Assembly: GCA_009693435.1 (NCBI GenBank)
Contig: SHXF01000091.1
Location: forward strand, 1-17,034
DNA from: Betaproteobacteria bacterium
GTDB taxonomy: Bacteria > Pseudomonadota > Gammaproteobacteria > Burkholderiales > SG8-39
Reading direction: 5' to 3'
Length of the DNA stretch: 17,034 nucleotides
Shown: piece after piece, positions 7,879 through 14,899 of the stretch
Layout of the letters: each line of letters opens with the position of its first letter
Numbering within the stretch: the first letter of the stretch is position 1
Program-made: the position numbers and the translations under genes
The notes under the pieces: generated by a model
Told to the model about the DNA's origin: nothing
The model's database searches: none
What the model saw: only the letters and a program-made list of their open reading frames with translations

Positions 7879-9099
7879 ATGGATACAGGAAGCGCCAGCG
7901 ACGCAGGAACCGTCCATGACGAAGGAACCGCATACGGCCGCAAACCCGCCAGTCACAACGCGCGGTTGACCGAGGTCGGGCCGGGCACGCCCATGGGCGA
8001 ATTGATGCGGCGCTACTGGCATCCGGTGGGTCTGGTCGCCGACGCGAGCGGGACGCCGAAACAGGTTCGGGTGCTGGGCGAAGACCTGATCCTGTTCCGC
8101 GACACGGCGGGACGCGCGGGCCTGCTGCACCAGGCTTGCGCGCACCGCGGCTCGTCGCTGTATTACGGCAAAGTGGAAGAGCGCGGCATCCGCTGCTGCT
8201 ACCACGGCTGGTTGTTCGACGTGCAGGGGCGCTGTGTGGAGCAGCCGTGCGAACCCGACGGCGGCAAGGCGCGCGACCAGGTGCGCCAGCCCTGGTATCC
8301 GGTGAAAGAGCAGTACGGGCTGATCTGGGCCTACATGGGCCCGCCGAAGAAGAAACCGGTGTTGCCGCGCTACGAAGCGCTGGAAATCCTGGGCGAGGGT
8401 GAATTCGTCGAGGCGGACGGCAACAGCATCGGCGGCGGCGGACCGAAGATCATTCCCTGCAACTGGCTGCAGCACTACGAAAATCTCGTCGATCCGTTTC
8501 ACGTGGTGGTGCTGCACGGCTCGTTCAGCGGCACGCAGTTTGTCGCGCAGATGGGCCTGATGCCGCAGGTGTCGTGGAAATATTCGGAGCATGGCGTCAA
8601 GGTGCTGTCGACCCGGACGCTGCCGGAGGGCAAGGTGTTCAGGCGCGTTTCGGAAGCGGTGCTGCCGACCTTGCGCGTCATTCCCAATCCGCGTGTGGCG
8701 CAGTACGCGCGCGTGGAATCGATCGGCTGGGTGCTGCCCATCGACGATACGAATTTTCGCATCTACACCGCGGGCCGGGTCAAGAGCCCGGGCGAACTGG
8801 TGCGGCAGCGCTCGCGTCTGAACGGGAAGTTGTGGGAGGACCTCACCCCCGAAGAGCACCAGCAATTTCCCGGCGACTACGAAGCCCAGGTCAGCCAGGG
8901 CGCGATCGCCGATCACGCAGCGGAGAATCTCGCGCTGTCCGACCAGGGTGTGGCGATGCTGCGGCGGATGCTGGAACGGCAGCTCGATGCCATCGCGGCG
9001 GGCGGGGATCCGGCGGGAGTGAGCTTCGATCCGGACGCGGCGCCGGTGCGGTTCGAGGCGGGGAATTATATTGAAGCGCAGGAGGGCGTTTCCGCGTGA
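7879..9099 (+). CDS. Rieske non-heme iron oxygenase, alpha subunit (phthalate dioxygenase-like)
   Basis: 406 residues. The N-terminal Rieske domain binds a [2Fe-2S] cluster through C87-x-H89 (CAHRGS) and C106-x-x-H109 (CCYHGW). The C-terminal catalytic domain has the mononuclear iron site: N202, D205, H208 and H213 in NLVDPFHVVVLH, with the bridging Asp205 present. Start and end (RYWHPVGL; EAGNYIEAQEG) and length fit the phthalate 4,5-dioxygenase/phenoxybenzoate dioxygenase branch, whose members hydroxylate or demethylate aromatic acids with electrons from a separate reductase. No reductase or ferredoxin gene is in the window. The open frame extends to ATG 7837, but AGGAG at 7869-7873 places the start at ATG 7879. 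The substrate is unknown. Confidence 0.93.
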   Translation: MDTGSASDAGTVHDEGTAYGRKPASHNARLTEVGPGTPMGELMRRYWHPVGLVADASGTPKQVRVLGEDLILFRDTAGRAGLLHQACAHRGSSLYYGKVEERGIRCCYHGWLFDVQGRCVEQPCEPDGGKARDQVRQPWYPVKEQYGLIWAYMGPPKKKPVLPRYEALEILGEGEFVEADGNSIGGGGPKIIPCNWLQHYENLVDPFHVVVLHGSFSGTQFVAQMGLMPQVSWKYSEHGVKVLSTRTLPEGKVFRRVSEAVLPTLRVIPNPRVAQYARVESIGWVLPIDDTNFRIYTAGRVKSPGELVRQRSRLNGKLWEDLTPEEHQQFPGDYEAQVSQGAIADHAAENLALSDQGVAMLRRMLERQLDAIAAGGDPAGVSFDPDAAPVRFEAGNYIEAQEGVSA

Positions 9100-9105
9100 G
9101 CGGAA
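9090..9105 (+). other. Small hairpin around the stop codon of the Rieske gene
   Basis: TTCCGC (9090-9095) and GCGGAA (9100-9105) pair perfectly around GTGA, which contains the TGA stop and, as RNA (GUGA), would be a GNRA tetraloop. No T-run follows. Confidence 0.35.
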
Positions 9106-9125
9106 CCGTGGCAGTCGTGGTCCCG

Positions 9126-9341
9126 CCGTTCATCCTTCGACAAGCTCAGGACGAACGGACCGTGCTCGGCATCCCACCGTTCATCCTTCGACAAGCTCAG
9201 GACAATCGGACCGTGCTCGGCACCCCACCGTTAGCCCTGAGCCACTCGAAGGGCCGGGATCGGAATTTCATTCGTCGACAAACTAAGGACAATCGGAACA
9301 CGCATCGCGCACCACCGTTCGCCCTGAGCCTGTCGAAGGGC
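9126..9341. repeat. Cluster of dispersed inverted repeats (51-bp period)
   Basis: 33-base units with centre TCGACAAGCTC start at 9126 and 9177. A 27-base unit in the other orientation (GAGCCACTCGA) starts at 9228, so the starts are spaced exactly 51 bases. A decayed unit lies near 9268-9297 (TCGACAAACTA), and another 27-base unit lies at 9315-9341 (GAGCCTGTCGA). The 18-base spacer ACCGTGCTCGGCACCCCA and close variants recur here and again at 10065-10082. This cluster immediately precedes the GIY-YIG gene. Confidence 0.85.
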
Positions 9342-9361
9342 TCCCTACTCCGGGGCGGTTG

Positions 9362-10198
9362 ATGGCCTTCTGGGTCTACATCGTTCGCTGCGCTGATGGT
9401 AGTTATTACACGGGCCACACCGACAATCTCGAGAAACGTATCCAGGAACATCATGTCGGCGCGATACGCAGTTGCTACACTTTTGAACGCCGTCCCCTGC
9501 AACTTGTTCATACGCAGGATTTCCCAACCCGGGAAGAAGCGCTCGCGTCTGAGCAACAGATCAAAGGCTGGAGCCGGAAAAAGAAGGAAGCCATGCTGCG
9601 CGGCGACTGGGCGGAGGTATCACGCTTGGCACGCTCCTCTTCCGCCACCGTTCACCCTGAGCCTGTCGACGGGCAACGCCTCGCCGTTCATCCTTCGACA
9701 AGCTCAGGACGAACGGATCACGCATCGCACATGTCCGTTCACCCTGAGCCTGTCGAAGGGCAAGACCTCACCGTTCATCCTTCGACAAGCTCAGGACGAA
9801 CGGATCATGCATCGCACGCGCCCGTTCACCCTGAGCCTGTCGAAGGGCAAGACCTCACCGTTCATCCTTCGACAAGCTCAGGACGAACGGATCACGCATC
9901 GCACGCGCCCGTTCACCCTGATCCTGTCGACGGGCAACGCCTCGCCGTTCATCCTTCGACAAGCTCAGGACGAACGGATCACGCATCGCACATGTCCGTT
10001 CACCCTGAGCCTGTCGACGGGCAACGCCTCGCCGTTCATCCTTCGACAAGCTCAGGACGAACGGACCGTGCTCGGCACCCCACCGTTCGCCCTGAGCCTG
10101 TCGAAGGGCCGAAATCCGGAGTTCGTCCTTCAGGCAACGTTCTTCCTCCAACCGGGGATTGTCCCGAAGGAAAGCAGGGACGCGAGCGAAACGGGTAA
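9362..10198 (+). CDS. GIY-YIG endonuclease-family protein with repeat-encoded C-terminal tail
   Basis: Residues 1 to about 93 form a complete small single-domain GIY-YIG nuclease of the UPF0213 type. V5-Y6-I7 and Y16-T17-G18 are the two signature triplets, R26 lies in the DNLEKRIQEH helix, and E64 in ALASEQQIKGWSR is the expected metal-binding Glu. Stand-alone relatives end near here. Here the frame continues for about 185 residues because it enters an 87-base repeat (29 codons per unit), giving alternating VHPSTSSGRTDHASH and VHPEPVEGQDL blocks, Ser/Pro/His-rich and probably disordered. The tail is not evidence of a domain: all repeat units stay open in at least two plus frames. ATG 9362 is preferred to TTG 9359 because the family normally begins at the FWVYIVRC strand. 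Biochemical role unproven; structure-specific DNA cutting is inferred from the fold. Confidence 0.8.
   Translation: MAFWVYIVRCADGSYYTGHTDNLEKRIQEHHVGAIRSCYTFERRPLQLVHTQDFPTREEALASEQQIKGWSRKKKEAMLRGDWAEVSRLARSSSATVHPEPVDGQRLAVHPSTSSGRTDHASHMSVHPEPVEGQDLTVHPSTSSGRTDHASHAPVHPEPVEGQDLTVHPSTSSGRTDHASHAPVHPDPVDGQRLAVHPSTSSGRTDHASHMSVHPEPVDGQRLAVHPSTSSGRTDRARHPTVRPEPVEGPKSGVRPSGNVLPPTGDCPEGKQGRERNG
9648..10109. repeat. 87-bp composite tandem array of alternating inverted repeats
   Basis: 33-base units (A, centre TCGACAAGCTC, 11-base arms with one mismatch) start at 9684, 9771, 9858, 9945 and 10032, exactly 87 bases apart. 27-base units (B, reversed centre GAGCCTGTCGA) start at 9648, 9735, 9822, 9909, 9996 and 10083, also 87 apart. 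A-to-B spacing is 51 and B-to-A is 36. Spacers alternate between two versions (TCACGCATCGCACATGT and GCATCGCACGCGC type). B units come in two forms, ending TCGAAGGGC or TCGACGGGC; the 9909 unit also has GATCC for GAGCC. Because 87 is a multiple of three, the array stays open as the tail of the GIY-YIG gene. Confidence 0.92.
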
Positions 10199-10228
10199 TT
10201 TTCACGAAAGCATAGAAAGGCGACGCGC

Positions 10229-10702
10229 ATGACAGCAACGACAATAGCCGCGACAACCGCTGTGCCCGAAGGCTACACCCTGCTGAAACTGCCGCGCAGC
10301 GGTTATGGCATCCTGTGGTCCGAGCGCTTCTACGGCAACAGGGCGGACGGCAAGCTGGTGATCGGCATGCGGGTGCAGCCCGATGACATGAATTCGGCAG
10401 GCGGCTGCCATGGCGCGGTCGTGCTCGCGTTCTGCGACACGCTGATGTCCCTGGGCACCAACATCCAGGCGGGGCTGCTGTCCTACATGACCACGGTCAA
10501 CCTGACCTGCGATTTCATCAGCCCGGCGCCGCTGGGTTCCTGGATGGAGGGGCGGCTGGAGGTGTTGCGCGCGACCAGAAGCCTTGCATTCAGCCAGGGC
10601 ACGCTGATGGCCGAAGGCAAACTCATCGCCCGCATGAACGCCATCCTGAAGCTGCAGAAGGAACCCAACCCGGGGCTCACGCCGGACAGTTTCTTCACCT
10701 GA
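10229..10702 (+). CDS. PaaI-like hotdog-fold thioesterase
   Basis: 157 residues, a single hotdog domain. The central helix carries the PaaI/ACOT13-type pattern GGCHGAVVLAFCDTLMSLG, with H61-G62 and the likely catalytic acid D70. It is followed by the strand TTVNLTCDFISPAPLGSW and then MEGRLEVLRATRSLAFSQG, which is the typical hotdog order. Such enzymes hydrolyse acyl- or aryl-CoA thioesters and are often found beside aromatic-acid catabolic genes, which fits the neighbours. GAAAGG at 10215-10220 is well placed for ATG 10229. The stop is followed by a run of six T, but I see no stem before it. The specific CoA substrate cannot be inferred. Confidence 0.85.
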   Translation: MTATTIAATTAVPEGYTLLKLPRSGYGILWSERFYGNRADGKLVIGMRVQPDDMNSAGGCHGAVVLAFCDTLMSLGTNIQAGLLSYMTTVNLTCDFISPAPLGSWMEGRLEVLRATRSLAFSQGTLMAEGKLIARMNAILKLQKEPNPGLTPDSFFT

Positions 10703-10972
10703 TTTTTTGTCGGGGCTCGATTGGTCGGCCCATTTGCACTGCGCGCAACGCAGGCGCTGCGCGCAATGCAGCGGATGCAACGCGCAATGCACGGGTCGCG
10801 AGGCGTACCGATCGTGCATGTATCGCAGCGCCCGATGCGTCGCACAGTGCAGGGATCGTGCGCATCGGCTAAATTACGTCCTGCTGCCTGGATTCTCTGA
10901 TCTCCATCCCGGCTTGCCGCGCGCCGACAAGGGGCGCGCCGACAAACGGAACCAACGCGAGGAATGTGACCC
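10703..10972. other. Intergenic region with short tandem repeats
   Basis: CTGCGCGCAACGCAG at 10739 and CTGCGCGCAATGCAG at 10757 form an 18-base tandem pair, followed by decayed copies rich in GCGCAATGCA. Nearer the next gene, GCGCGCCGACAA occurs twice, at 10919 and 10934. I see no gene. GAGG at 10959-10962 is the ribosome site of the next gene. Confidence 0.5.
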
Positions 10973-12016
10973 ATGAAATTCGGATTGTTCTACCTGCCCA
11001 CCTACCTGCCCAACCACCGCGATGCGAACACGCACTATCACAACATCATGGAACAGGTGGAATTCGCCGACAAGAACGGCATCGACTACGTCTGGATAGT
11101 CGAGCACCATTTTGTCCGCCACGGCGGGCTGTGTTCGCAGAATTTCTCCCTGCTCAGTTACATCGCCGGCAGGACTTCGCGGATTCGCCTCGGCACCGGC
11201 GCAACCGTGCTGGCCCTGAACGACCCGGTGCGCGTCGCCGAGGCGGGCGGGATACTCGACCAGCTTTCCAACGGGCGCTTCGACTGGGGCGTGGGCCGCG
11301 GTTTCCTGCGCGACGAGTTCGATGCCTTCGGCGTCGAAATGAAGGACAGCCGGGCGCGCATGGAAGAGGGCATCGACATGGTGAAGCGGGCGTGGGCCGA
11401 GCAGCCGCTCAACTACGAGGGCAAGTACCGCAGCCTCAAGGGCCTCAACGTGCTGCCTTCACCGCTGCAGCGTCCCCATCCGCCGATCTGGATCGCCTGT
11501 TTTCTCACCAAGGAAAGCTTCGAGTGGACGGCGAAGGAAGGGCACAACCTGCTCTACGTGGCCTACCACGTGAACCCGCCGCTGGCGAAGGAGCGGGTCG
11601 GCTGGTACCTGGACGCGCTGAAGGCGAACGGGCGCGACCCGAAGAAGCACGAGGTCTGCACCGTCTATCACATGCATTGCAACGACAGCGACGCGAAGGT
11701 GCGCGCCATCGTCGAGAAGCCGATGGCCGAATACTCGGAAGCCGGCGCCGAAGCCTCGAAGCGTCCGCCGGACCCCGAAGCCTACAAGGGCTATACGGCG
11801 CGCGAGGATTACCACAACCAGAACAGCTTCGAGATGTACTTCCCGGACCGCGTGCTGATGGGCGACCCCAAGCGCATCATCGACCGCATCCAGGTGATGA
11901 AGGAATCGGGCATCACGCAGGTGGGCATGCTGCCCGACTTCGGTTCGATCCCGCACGAAGAGGTGATGCGCTCGCTGAAGCTGTTCGTCGACAAGGTGCT
12001 GCCGCACGTCGGTTGA
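10973..12016 (+). CDS. LLM-class (luciferase-like) flavin-dependent oxidoreductase
   Basis: 347 residues, a complete bacterial-luciferase-type TIM barrel that should use reduced flavin supplied by a partner reductase. The N-terminus MKFGLFYLPTYLPN, the YVWIVEHHF stretch, RLGTGATVLALNDPVRVAE, LDQLSNGRFDWGVGRG and the C-terminal VLMGDPKRIIDRIQVMKESGITQ are all family landmarks in order. The ILDQLSNGR motif is especially typical. Substrates in the family range from aldehydes to alkanesulfonates, EDTA-like chelators and aromatic compounds; none can be chosen here. It is the last gene of the plus-strand run and is followed 67 bases later by an intrinsic terminator. No flavin reductase gene is adjacent. 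Confidence 0.92.
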   Translation: MKFGLFYLPTYLPNHRDANTHYHNIMEQVEFADKNGIDYVWIVEHHFVRHGGLCSQNFSLLSYIAGRTSRIRLGTGATVLALNDPVRVAEAGGILDQLSNGRFDWGVGRGFLRDEFDAFGVEMKDSRARMEEGIDMVKRAWAEQPLNYEGKYRSLKGLNVLPSPLQRPHPPIWIACFLTKESFEWTAKEGHNLLYVAYHVNPPLAKERVGWYLDALKANGRDPKKHEVCTVYHMHCNDSDAKVRAIVEKPMAEYSEAGAEASKRPPDPEAYKGYTAREDYHNQNSFEMYFPDRVLMGDPKRIIDRIQVMKESGITQVGMLPDFGSIPHEEVMRSLKLFVDKVLPHVG

Positions 12017-12083
12017 ATCACGGCGGCTGATTCGGCGTGCGCCCGGCCGCCCGTGTTTCGGGCACGGGCGCCGAAGCATCTTG

Positions 12084-12114
12084 CGCGGGGCGGCCCTTGC
12101 CCCGCGTTCTTTTT
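12084..12114 (+). terminator. Rho-independent terminator of the LLM gene
   Basis: CGCGGGGC at 12084-12091 pairs perfectly with GCCCCGCG at 12099-12106 around a 7-base loop, followed by TTCTTTTT at 12107-12114. Stem, loop and T-run are all in the classic range. On the minus strand no U-run follows, so it serves only the plus-strand gene. Confidence 0.85.
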
Positions 12115-12182
12115 GATCCGTGTTTCCCGTCGCGCGCGGGCGCAACGGGAGTCCGCTCAGGCGTCAGCCTGTTCCGGGCGGT

Positions 12183-12608
12183 TCACTTCGCGGCCGGACG
12201 GGCGCCGCGCGCATCCAGGCTCATCGCACCCGGGCCGAATACGGCCATGTAGGCAAAGCCGGCGAGGATGCTCATGTTCTTGAAGAAGTGGTTTAGCTGA
12301 TTGCCGTACAGCGCCGCCTCGAAGGTCCAGTACTGGTGGAATATGAAGGTCGCGACCAGCGTGAACAGCAGCAGCGCCCAGGCGGCGATGCGGAATTTCC
12401 AGCCGAAGATGATCATCAGCCCCCCGCCGATTTCCAGGAGGATGGTGAGCGGCAGAAACACTTCGGCGATCGGCATGCCGCCGGTCTTGGTCATGTAGCC
12501 GACGTAAAAGGTGTACGCCAGGATTTTCCTCACGCCGGCCAGGATGTAAAAACTGCCGACCAGCAGGCGCGATACCAGCAATACCCAGGACTTCGTGTTT
12601 TCGTTCAT
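12183..12608 (-). CDS. DoxX family membrane protein
   Basis: 141 residues with four predicted transmembrane helices. TM1 runs about residues 8-30 (contains RLLVGSFYILAGVRKI, the typical DoxX entry motif). TM2 is about 48-68 (FLPLTILLEIGGGLMIIFG), TM3 about 73-93 and TM4 about 108-127. The HFFKNMSILAGF stretch before TM4 matches the conserved 'H..KN.a..Ggl' of the family. DoxX proteins are poorly understood inner-membrane proteins linked to redox or thiosulfate oxidation in some species. GGAGG at 12616-12620 on the minus strand precedes the ATG. It stands alone, with convergent and divergent neighbours. Confidence 0.9.
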   Translation of the reverse strand: MNENTKSWVLLVSRLLVGSFYILAGVRKILAYTFYVGYMTKTGGMPIAEVFLPLTILLEIGGGLMIIFGWKFRIAAWALLLFTLVATFIFHQYWTFEAALYGNQLNHFFKNMSILAGFAYMAVFGPGAMSLDARGARPAAK

Positions 12609-12871
12609 GGCCTATCCTCCGTTGGCATAACCGATTGAGTGGAAACTTTTCCGGCAGCCGGACGCGCCCCGATTTCGGGTTATGCGACCGGCATGCCGCG
12701 CGGCAAGTCTACACGGCTGACGGGTGATTGTCTGCGGCGGCCACCCGGCCGCATGGAATGGCGGCCTCCTCGGGTCAGGCCGGCGGACATCTGCATCCCA
12801 CAGTCAACGGAACCGGCTGTGCGCACGTTGTTCGATCGTGATTCCGCACACGATGGAAGGCCGCGCCGCAC

Positions 12872-13516
12872 ATGCCCAGTCCGCTTCGACGATCCATTCC
12901 GGGTCATGCGCTGCACGTGATCCGACGGGGTCGGGGCCGCGCGCTGTGCTTTTTCGACGATAACGATCGCCTCGCCTGGTTGGGCTGGCTCGCAGCCGAT
13001 GCCGCGAGCGCCGGCTGCGCGGTGCATGCCTACGTGCTCATGGCCAATCATGTGCACCTGCTGCTCACGCCCGCGCGTCCGGGCGCGGTCGAGAAGCTGA
13101 TGGAGAGTCTGGCCGCGCGGCATCTTCGCTACGTGGTGGATGTCCATGATCGCCACGATCCTGTCTGGGAGGCACGCTACGACTCCTGGCCGGTGCACCG
13201 CCGGCCGTACCTGCTCGCCTGCATGCGCTATATCGAAACCAATCCGGTGCGCGCCGCGCTGGTCCGCCGGCCGGAGGACTACCGCTGGTCGAGTTTCCGC
13301 GCCAACGCATGGGGGCAGCCCGATCCGGCGGTGCGCGAACAGACGTTCCTGCGTCCGCACGCGTTCTACTACGCGCTGGGACGCACGCCGGAACAGCGCC
13401 GGTCGGCGTATCTCGATTCCTTCGAGCGTCCGGTTCAACCCAGGGTGCACCGGATTATTTCGCCAGCGAACGACGATCAGCAGTCGCTGCGCGCCCGCCG
13501 GCTGCCGCTTCCCTGA
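12872..13516 (+). CDS. REP-associated tyrosine transposase (RAYT, Y1_Tnp/IS200-like)
   Basis: 214 residues. Single-strand DNA transposase-like enzyme of the HUH superfamily. The opening SIPGHALHVIRRG is the standard family start (beta strand plus 'H..RG'). The metal-binding HUH motif is H60-V61-H62 in MANHVHLLLTP. The conserved WEARYDSWPV and the helix with the probable nucleophilic Tyr, CMRYIETNPVRAALV, are followed by DYRWSSFRANAWG. It is full length and looks intact. It is not flanked by the usual IS200 ends; instead a strong inverted repeat lies 20 bases after the stop, as expected for enzymes thought to spread REP sequences. GGAAGG at 12855-12860 is a plausible ribosome site. Confidence 0.9.
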   Translation: MPSPLRRSIPGHALHVIRRGRGRALCFFDDNDRLAWLGWLAADAASAGCAVHAYVLMANHVHLLLTPARPGAVEKLMESLAARHLRYVVDVHDRHDPVWEARYDSWPVHRRPYLLACMRYIETNPVRAALVRRPEDYRWSSFRANAWGQPDPAVREQTFLRPHAFYYALGRTPEQRRSAYLDSFERPVQPRVHRIISPANDDQQSLRARRLPLP

Positions 13517-13535
13517 GGTGCCCTATCAGGAATGT

Positions 13536-13589
13536 GTAGCCTTCGCCGTGCGCACGACGGCGCGCAATCGTGCGCACGGCGCACGCTAC
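13536..13589. repeat. REP-like inverted repeat downstream of the RAYT gene
   Basis: The 14-base core CGCCGTGCGCACGA (13544-13557) and its exact reverse complement (13568-13581) flank a 10-base loop. After a 3-base mismatch the arms resume with GTAGC / GCTAC, so the arms are 22 bases with 19 pairs. Similar GTGCGCACGG palindromes are common RAYT-linked repeats in Proteobacteria. Only one copy is in this window, so the REP label is inferred from position and structure. Confidence 0.7.
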
Positions 13590-13648
13590 GTTGCAGCGGC
13601 GAACCGACGATTCAGGACACGGGTTCAGCGCTGCGTTCAGTGGCACAC

Positions 13649-14301
13649 TCAGCGCGACAGATACGAAAGATCCGCCAGTTTCCGGCGCGGCGCGCCCGGT
13701 TTCAGGTCGCCGATCTCGCTCAGCGTCTTCACCGTGGTCTGGATGATGGCGTCGGATATCTGCAGCTTGCGGCTGAAGACCTGCGAATCGCGGATGAAAT
13801 AATCGTAGGTGCGCACCGCGAGCAGGCGGTCCTGCTTGGTGTTCTTCGCCAGCAGGTCGAACGCTTCCTCGCGGTTGGCCGGGTTGTAGAGCCAGTCGGT
13901 CGCCTCTGGGAGTGCGCGCAGGTAGGTGCGCGCCGTGTCGGGATTTTCCTGCAGCCACTTCGGCCGCGACAGCAGCATCAGGAATCCATAGTCCTTGCCG
14001 TAGGCGCCCAGGTCGAGCAGTTTGGTGTAGCCCTGGTCGGCGGCGCGGAAATCGAACGGCCCGCCGATGGCGGCGGCCTGGGCGCGATCAATCCGTCGAT
14101 GAGGAGAAGCGGCGTGGTCTTGCCGCAACCCGAGGCGGCACCACGCCCACCAGCGCGCGCGCCACCCCCAGGCGCAGTCCGGCGATGATGAAGGGCAGCG
14201 CCGCCGGCAGCCGCACCTTCCAGTAGATCTGCGCCGGTGACGCGTCCAGGGAGCGCGCCACATCGAGCAGGTTGCGGTCTGTCCTGTGAAACGGATCGAT
14301 C
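13649..14301 (-). pseudogene. Mosaic relic of a NitT/TauT-type ABC transporter (permease + ATPase + binding protein)
   Basis: Read on the minus strand, three different genes follow each other without complete ends. About 14301-14139 encodes a permease piece: DRNLLDVARSLDASPAQIYW then LPAALPFIIAGLRLGVARAL, the conserved cytoplasmic loop and following helix. About 14144-14088, in another frame, encodes the ATPase Walker A region ASGCGKTT and then LLLIDGLI. From about 14088 to the TGA at 13649, in a third frame, comes the C-terminal ~146 residues of an SsuA/TauA-like receptor: AAAIGGPFDFRAADQGYTKL, TYLRALPEATDWLYNPANRE, DLKPGAPRRKLADLSYL. No piece can work alone. The junctions fall between conserved motifs and point to successive deletions in a former receptor-ATPase-permease operon, possibly with rearrangement. 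Base composition resembles the surrounding genes. Confidence 0.8.
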
Positions 14302-14650
14302 CAAGGAAGACGCCTCCTGCGGGGAAGTTGTCCGGCGAGGGGCAGGGTGTCGATCGGGGTTGCGGCGACATCGAAGTGACGTCGCGCGCCGCGCGCGGGG
14401 CTGATCGAAAGTCATGGAATATTCTTGAAGAATTATCGGGAGTAGCCCAATAACGGCGGACTGCCATGGGCAATTGTCATAAAAAAATAATATAACTACG
14501 CTGGGATAAGCGCATTGTGATGAACCATGCCGCTTGCAGGAAGTTGCTTAATTCGGCTAATGGCGCAGCGATCATCGAGCGCTGCCTGTTTATTGGCGTT
14601 GCGGATCACGTTAAACTACAAACTGGTTGACCAGTTCAGACGAGGCCCAC
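14302..14650. other. Intergenic region before the toxin-antitoxin pair
   Basis: No gene recognised. The centre (about 14400-14520) is clearly AT-richer than its surroundings, with TTCTTGAAGAA (a perfect odd palindrome) near 14412 and an A/T run around 14479-14495. The right end holds the operator-like palindrome listed separately. Confidence 0.45.
14621..14636. promoter_or_regulatory. Operator-like palindrome upstream of the antitoxin
   Basis: AACTGGTTGACCAGTT has 7-base arms (AACTGGT/ACCAGTT) separated by TG and ends 14 bases before the antitoxin ATG. Phd/YefM-type antitoxins repress their own operon by binding such palindromes, so autoregulation is the likely role. The TGGT..ACCA core also resembles GntR/FadR-type sites, which is the alternative. 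Confidence 0.5.
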
Positions 14651-14899
14651 ATGAAGAGCGTCGGCGCATTCCAGGCCAAGACCCAGTTGTCGCAACTCCT
14701 CGACCAGGTCGAGAAGGGCGAGGCCATCACGATCACCCGTCATGGCCGGCCCGTGGCGGTGCTCGCGCCCATTGCGCCCGCGCGGCCCGCGAAAACAGGG
14801 GAACAATGGCTCGCCGAAGTGAAGCGGCTGCGCAAAGGAATCACACTGGATGGTACCGTTACGATCAGGCAGCTGATCGACGAAGGCCGCAGGTATTGA
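14651..14899 (+). CDS. Type II antitoxin, Phd/YefM family
   Basis: 82 residues. The DNA-binding N-terminal domain is textbook: MKSVGAFQAKTQLSQLLDQV, then GEAITITRHGRPVAVLAPI (residues 1 to about 47). The C-terminal part, ending in VTIRQLIDEGRRY, is the toxin-neutralising segment typical of antitoxins paired with PIN toxins. GAGG at 14642-14645 sits 5 bases before ATG 14651. It shares bases with the toxin gene that follows: its TGA (14897-14899) overlaps the TTG at 14896. The pair is therefore expected to be transcribed and translated together, with the antitoxin made first. Confidence 0.9.
   Translation: MKSVGAFQAKTQLSQLLDQVEKGEAITITRHGRPVAVLAPIAPARPAKTGEQWLAEVKRLRKGITLDGTVTIRQLIDEGRRY

Noticed and set aside
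7864..8916. A 350-codon minus-strand open frame opposite the Rieske oxygenase gene.
   Set aside because: The plus strand carries intact Rieske and iron-site motifs; the antisense translation has no family features.
9648..10109. The regular alternation of repeats and short spacers looks at first like a CRISPR array.
   Set aside because: Spacers are nearly identical rather than unique, the repeats alternate in orientation, B-to-A spacers are only 9 bases, and there are no cas genes.
9396..10232. A second long plus-strand frame through the GIY-YIG gene and the repeat array.
   Set aside because: It is open only because the 87-base repeat has no stop in that frame; the part before the array has no recognisable domain.
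10703..10709. A T-run directly after the thioesterase stop, suggesting a terminator.
   Set aside because: No stable stem precedes it.
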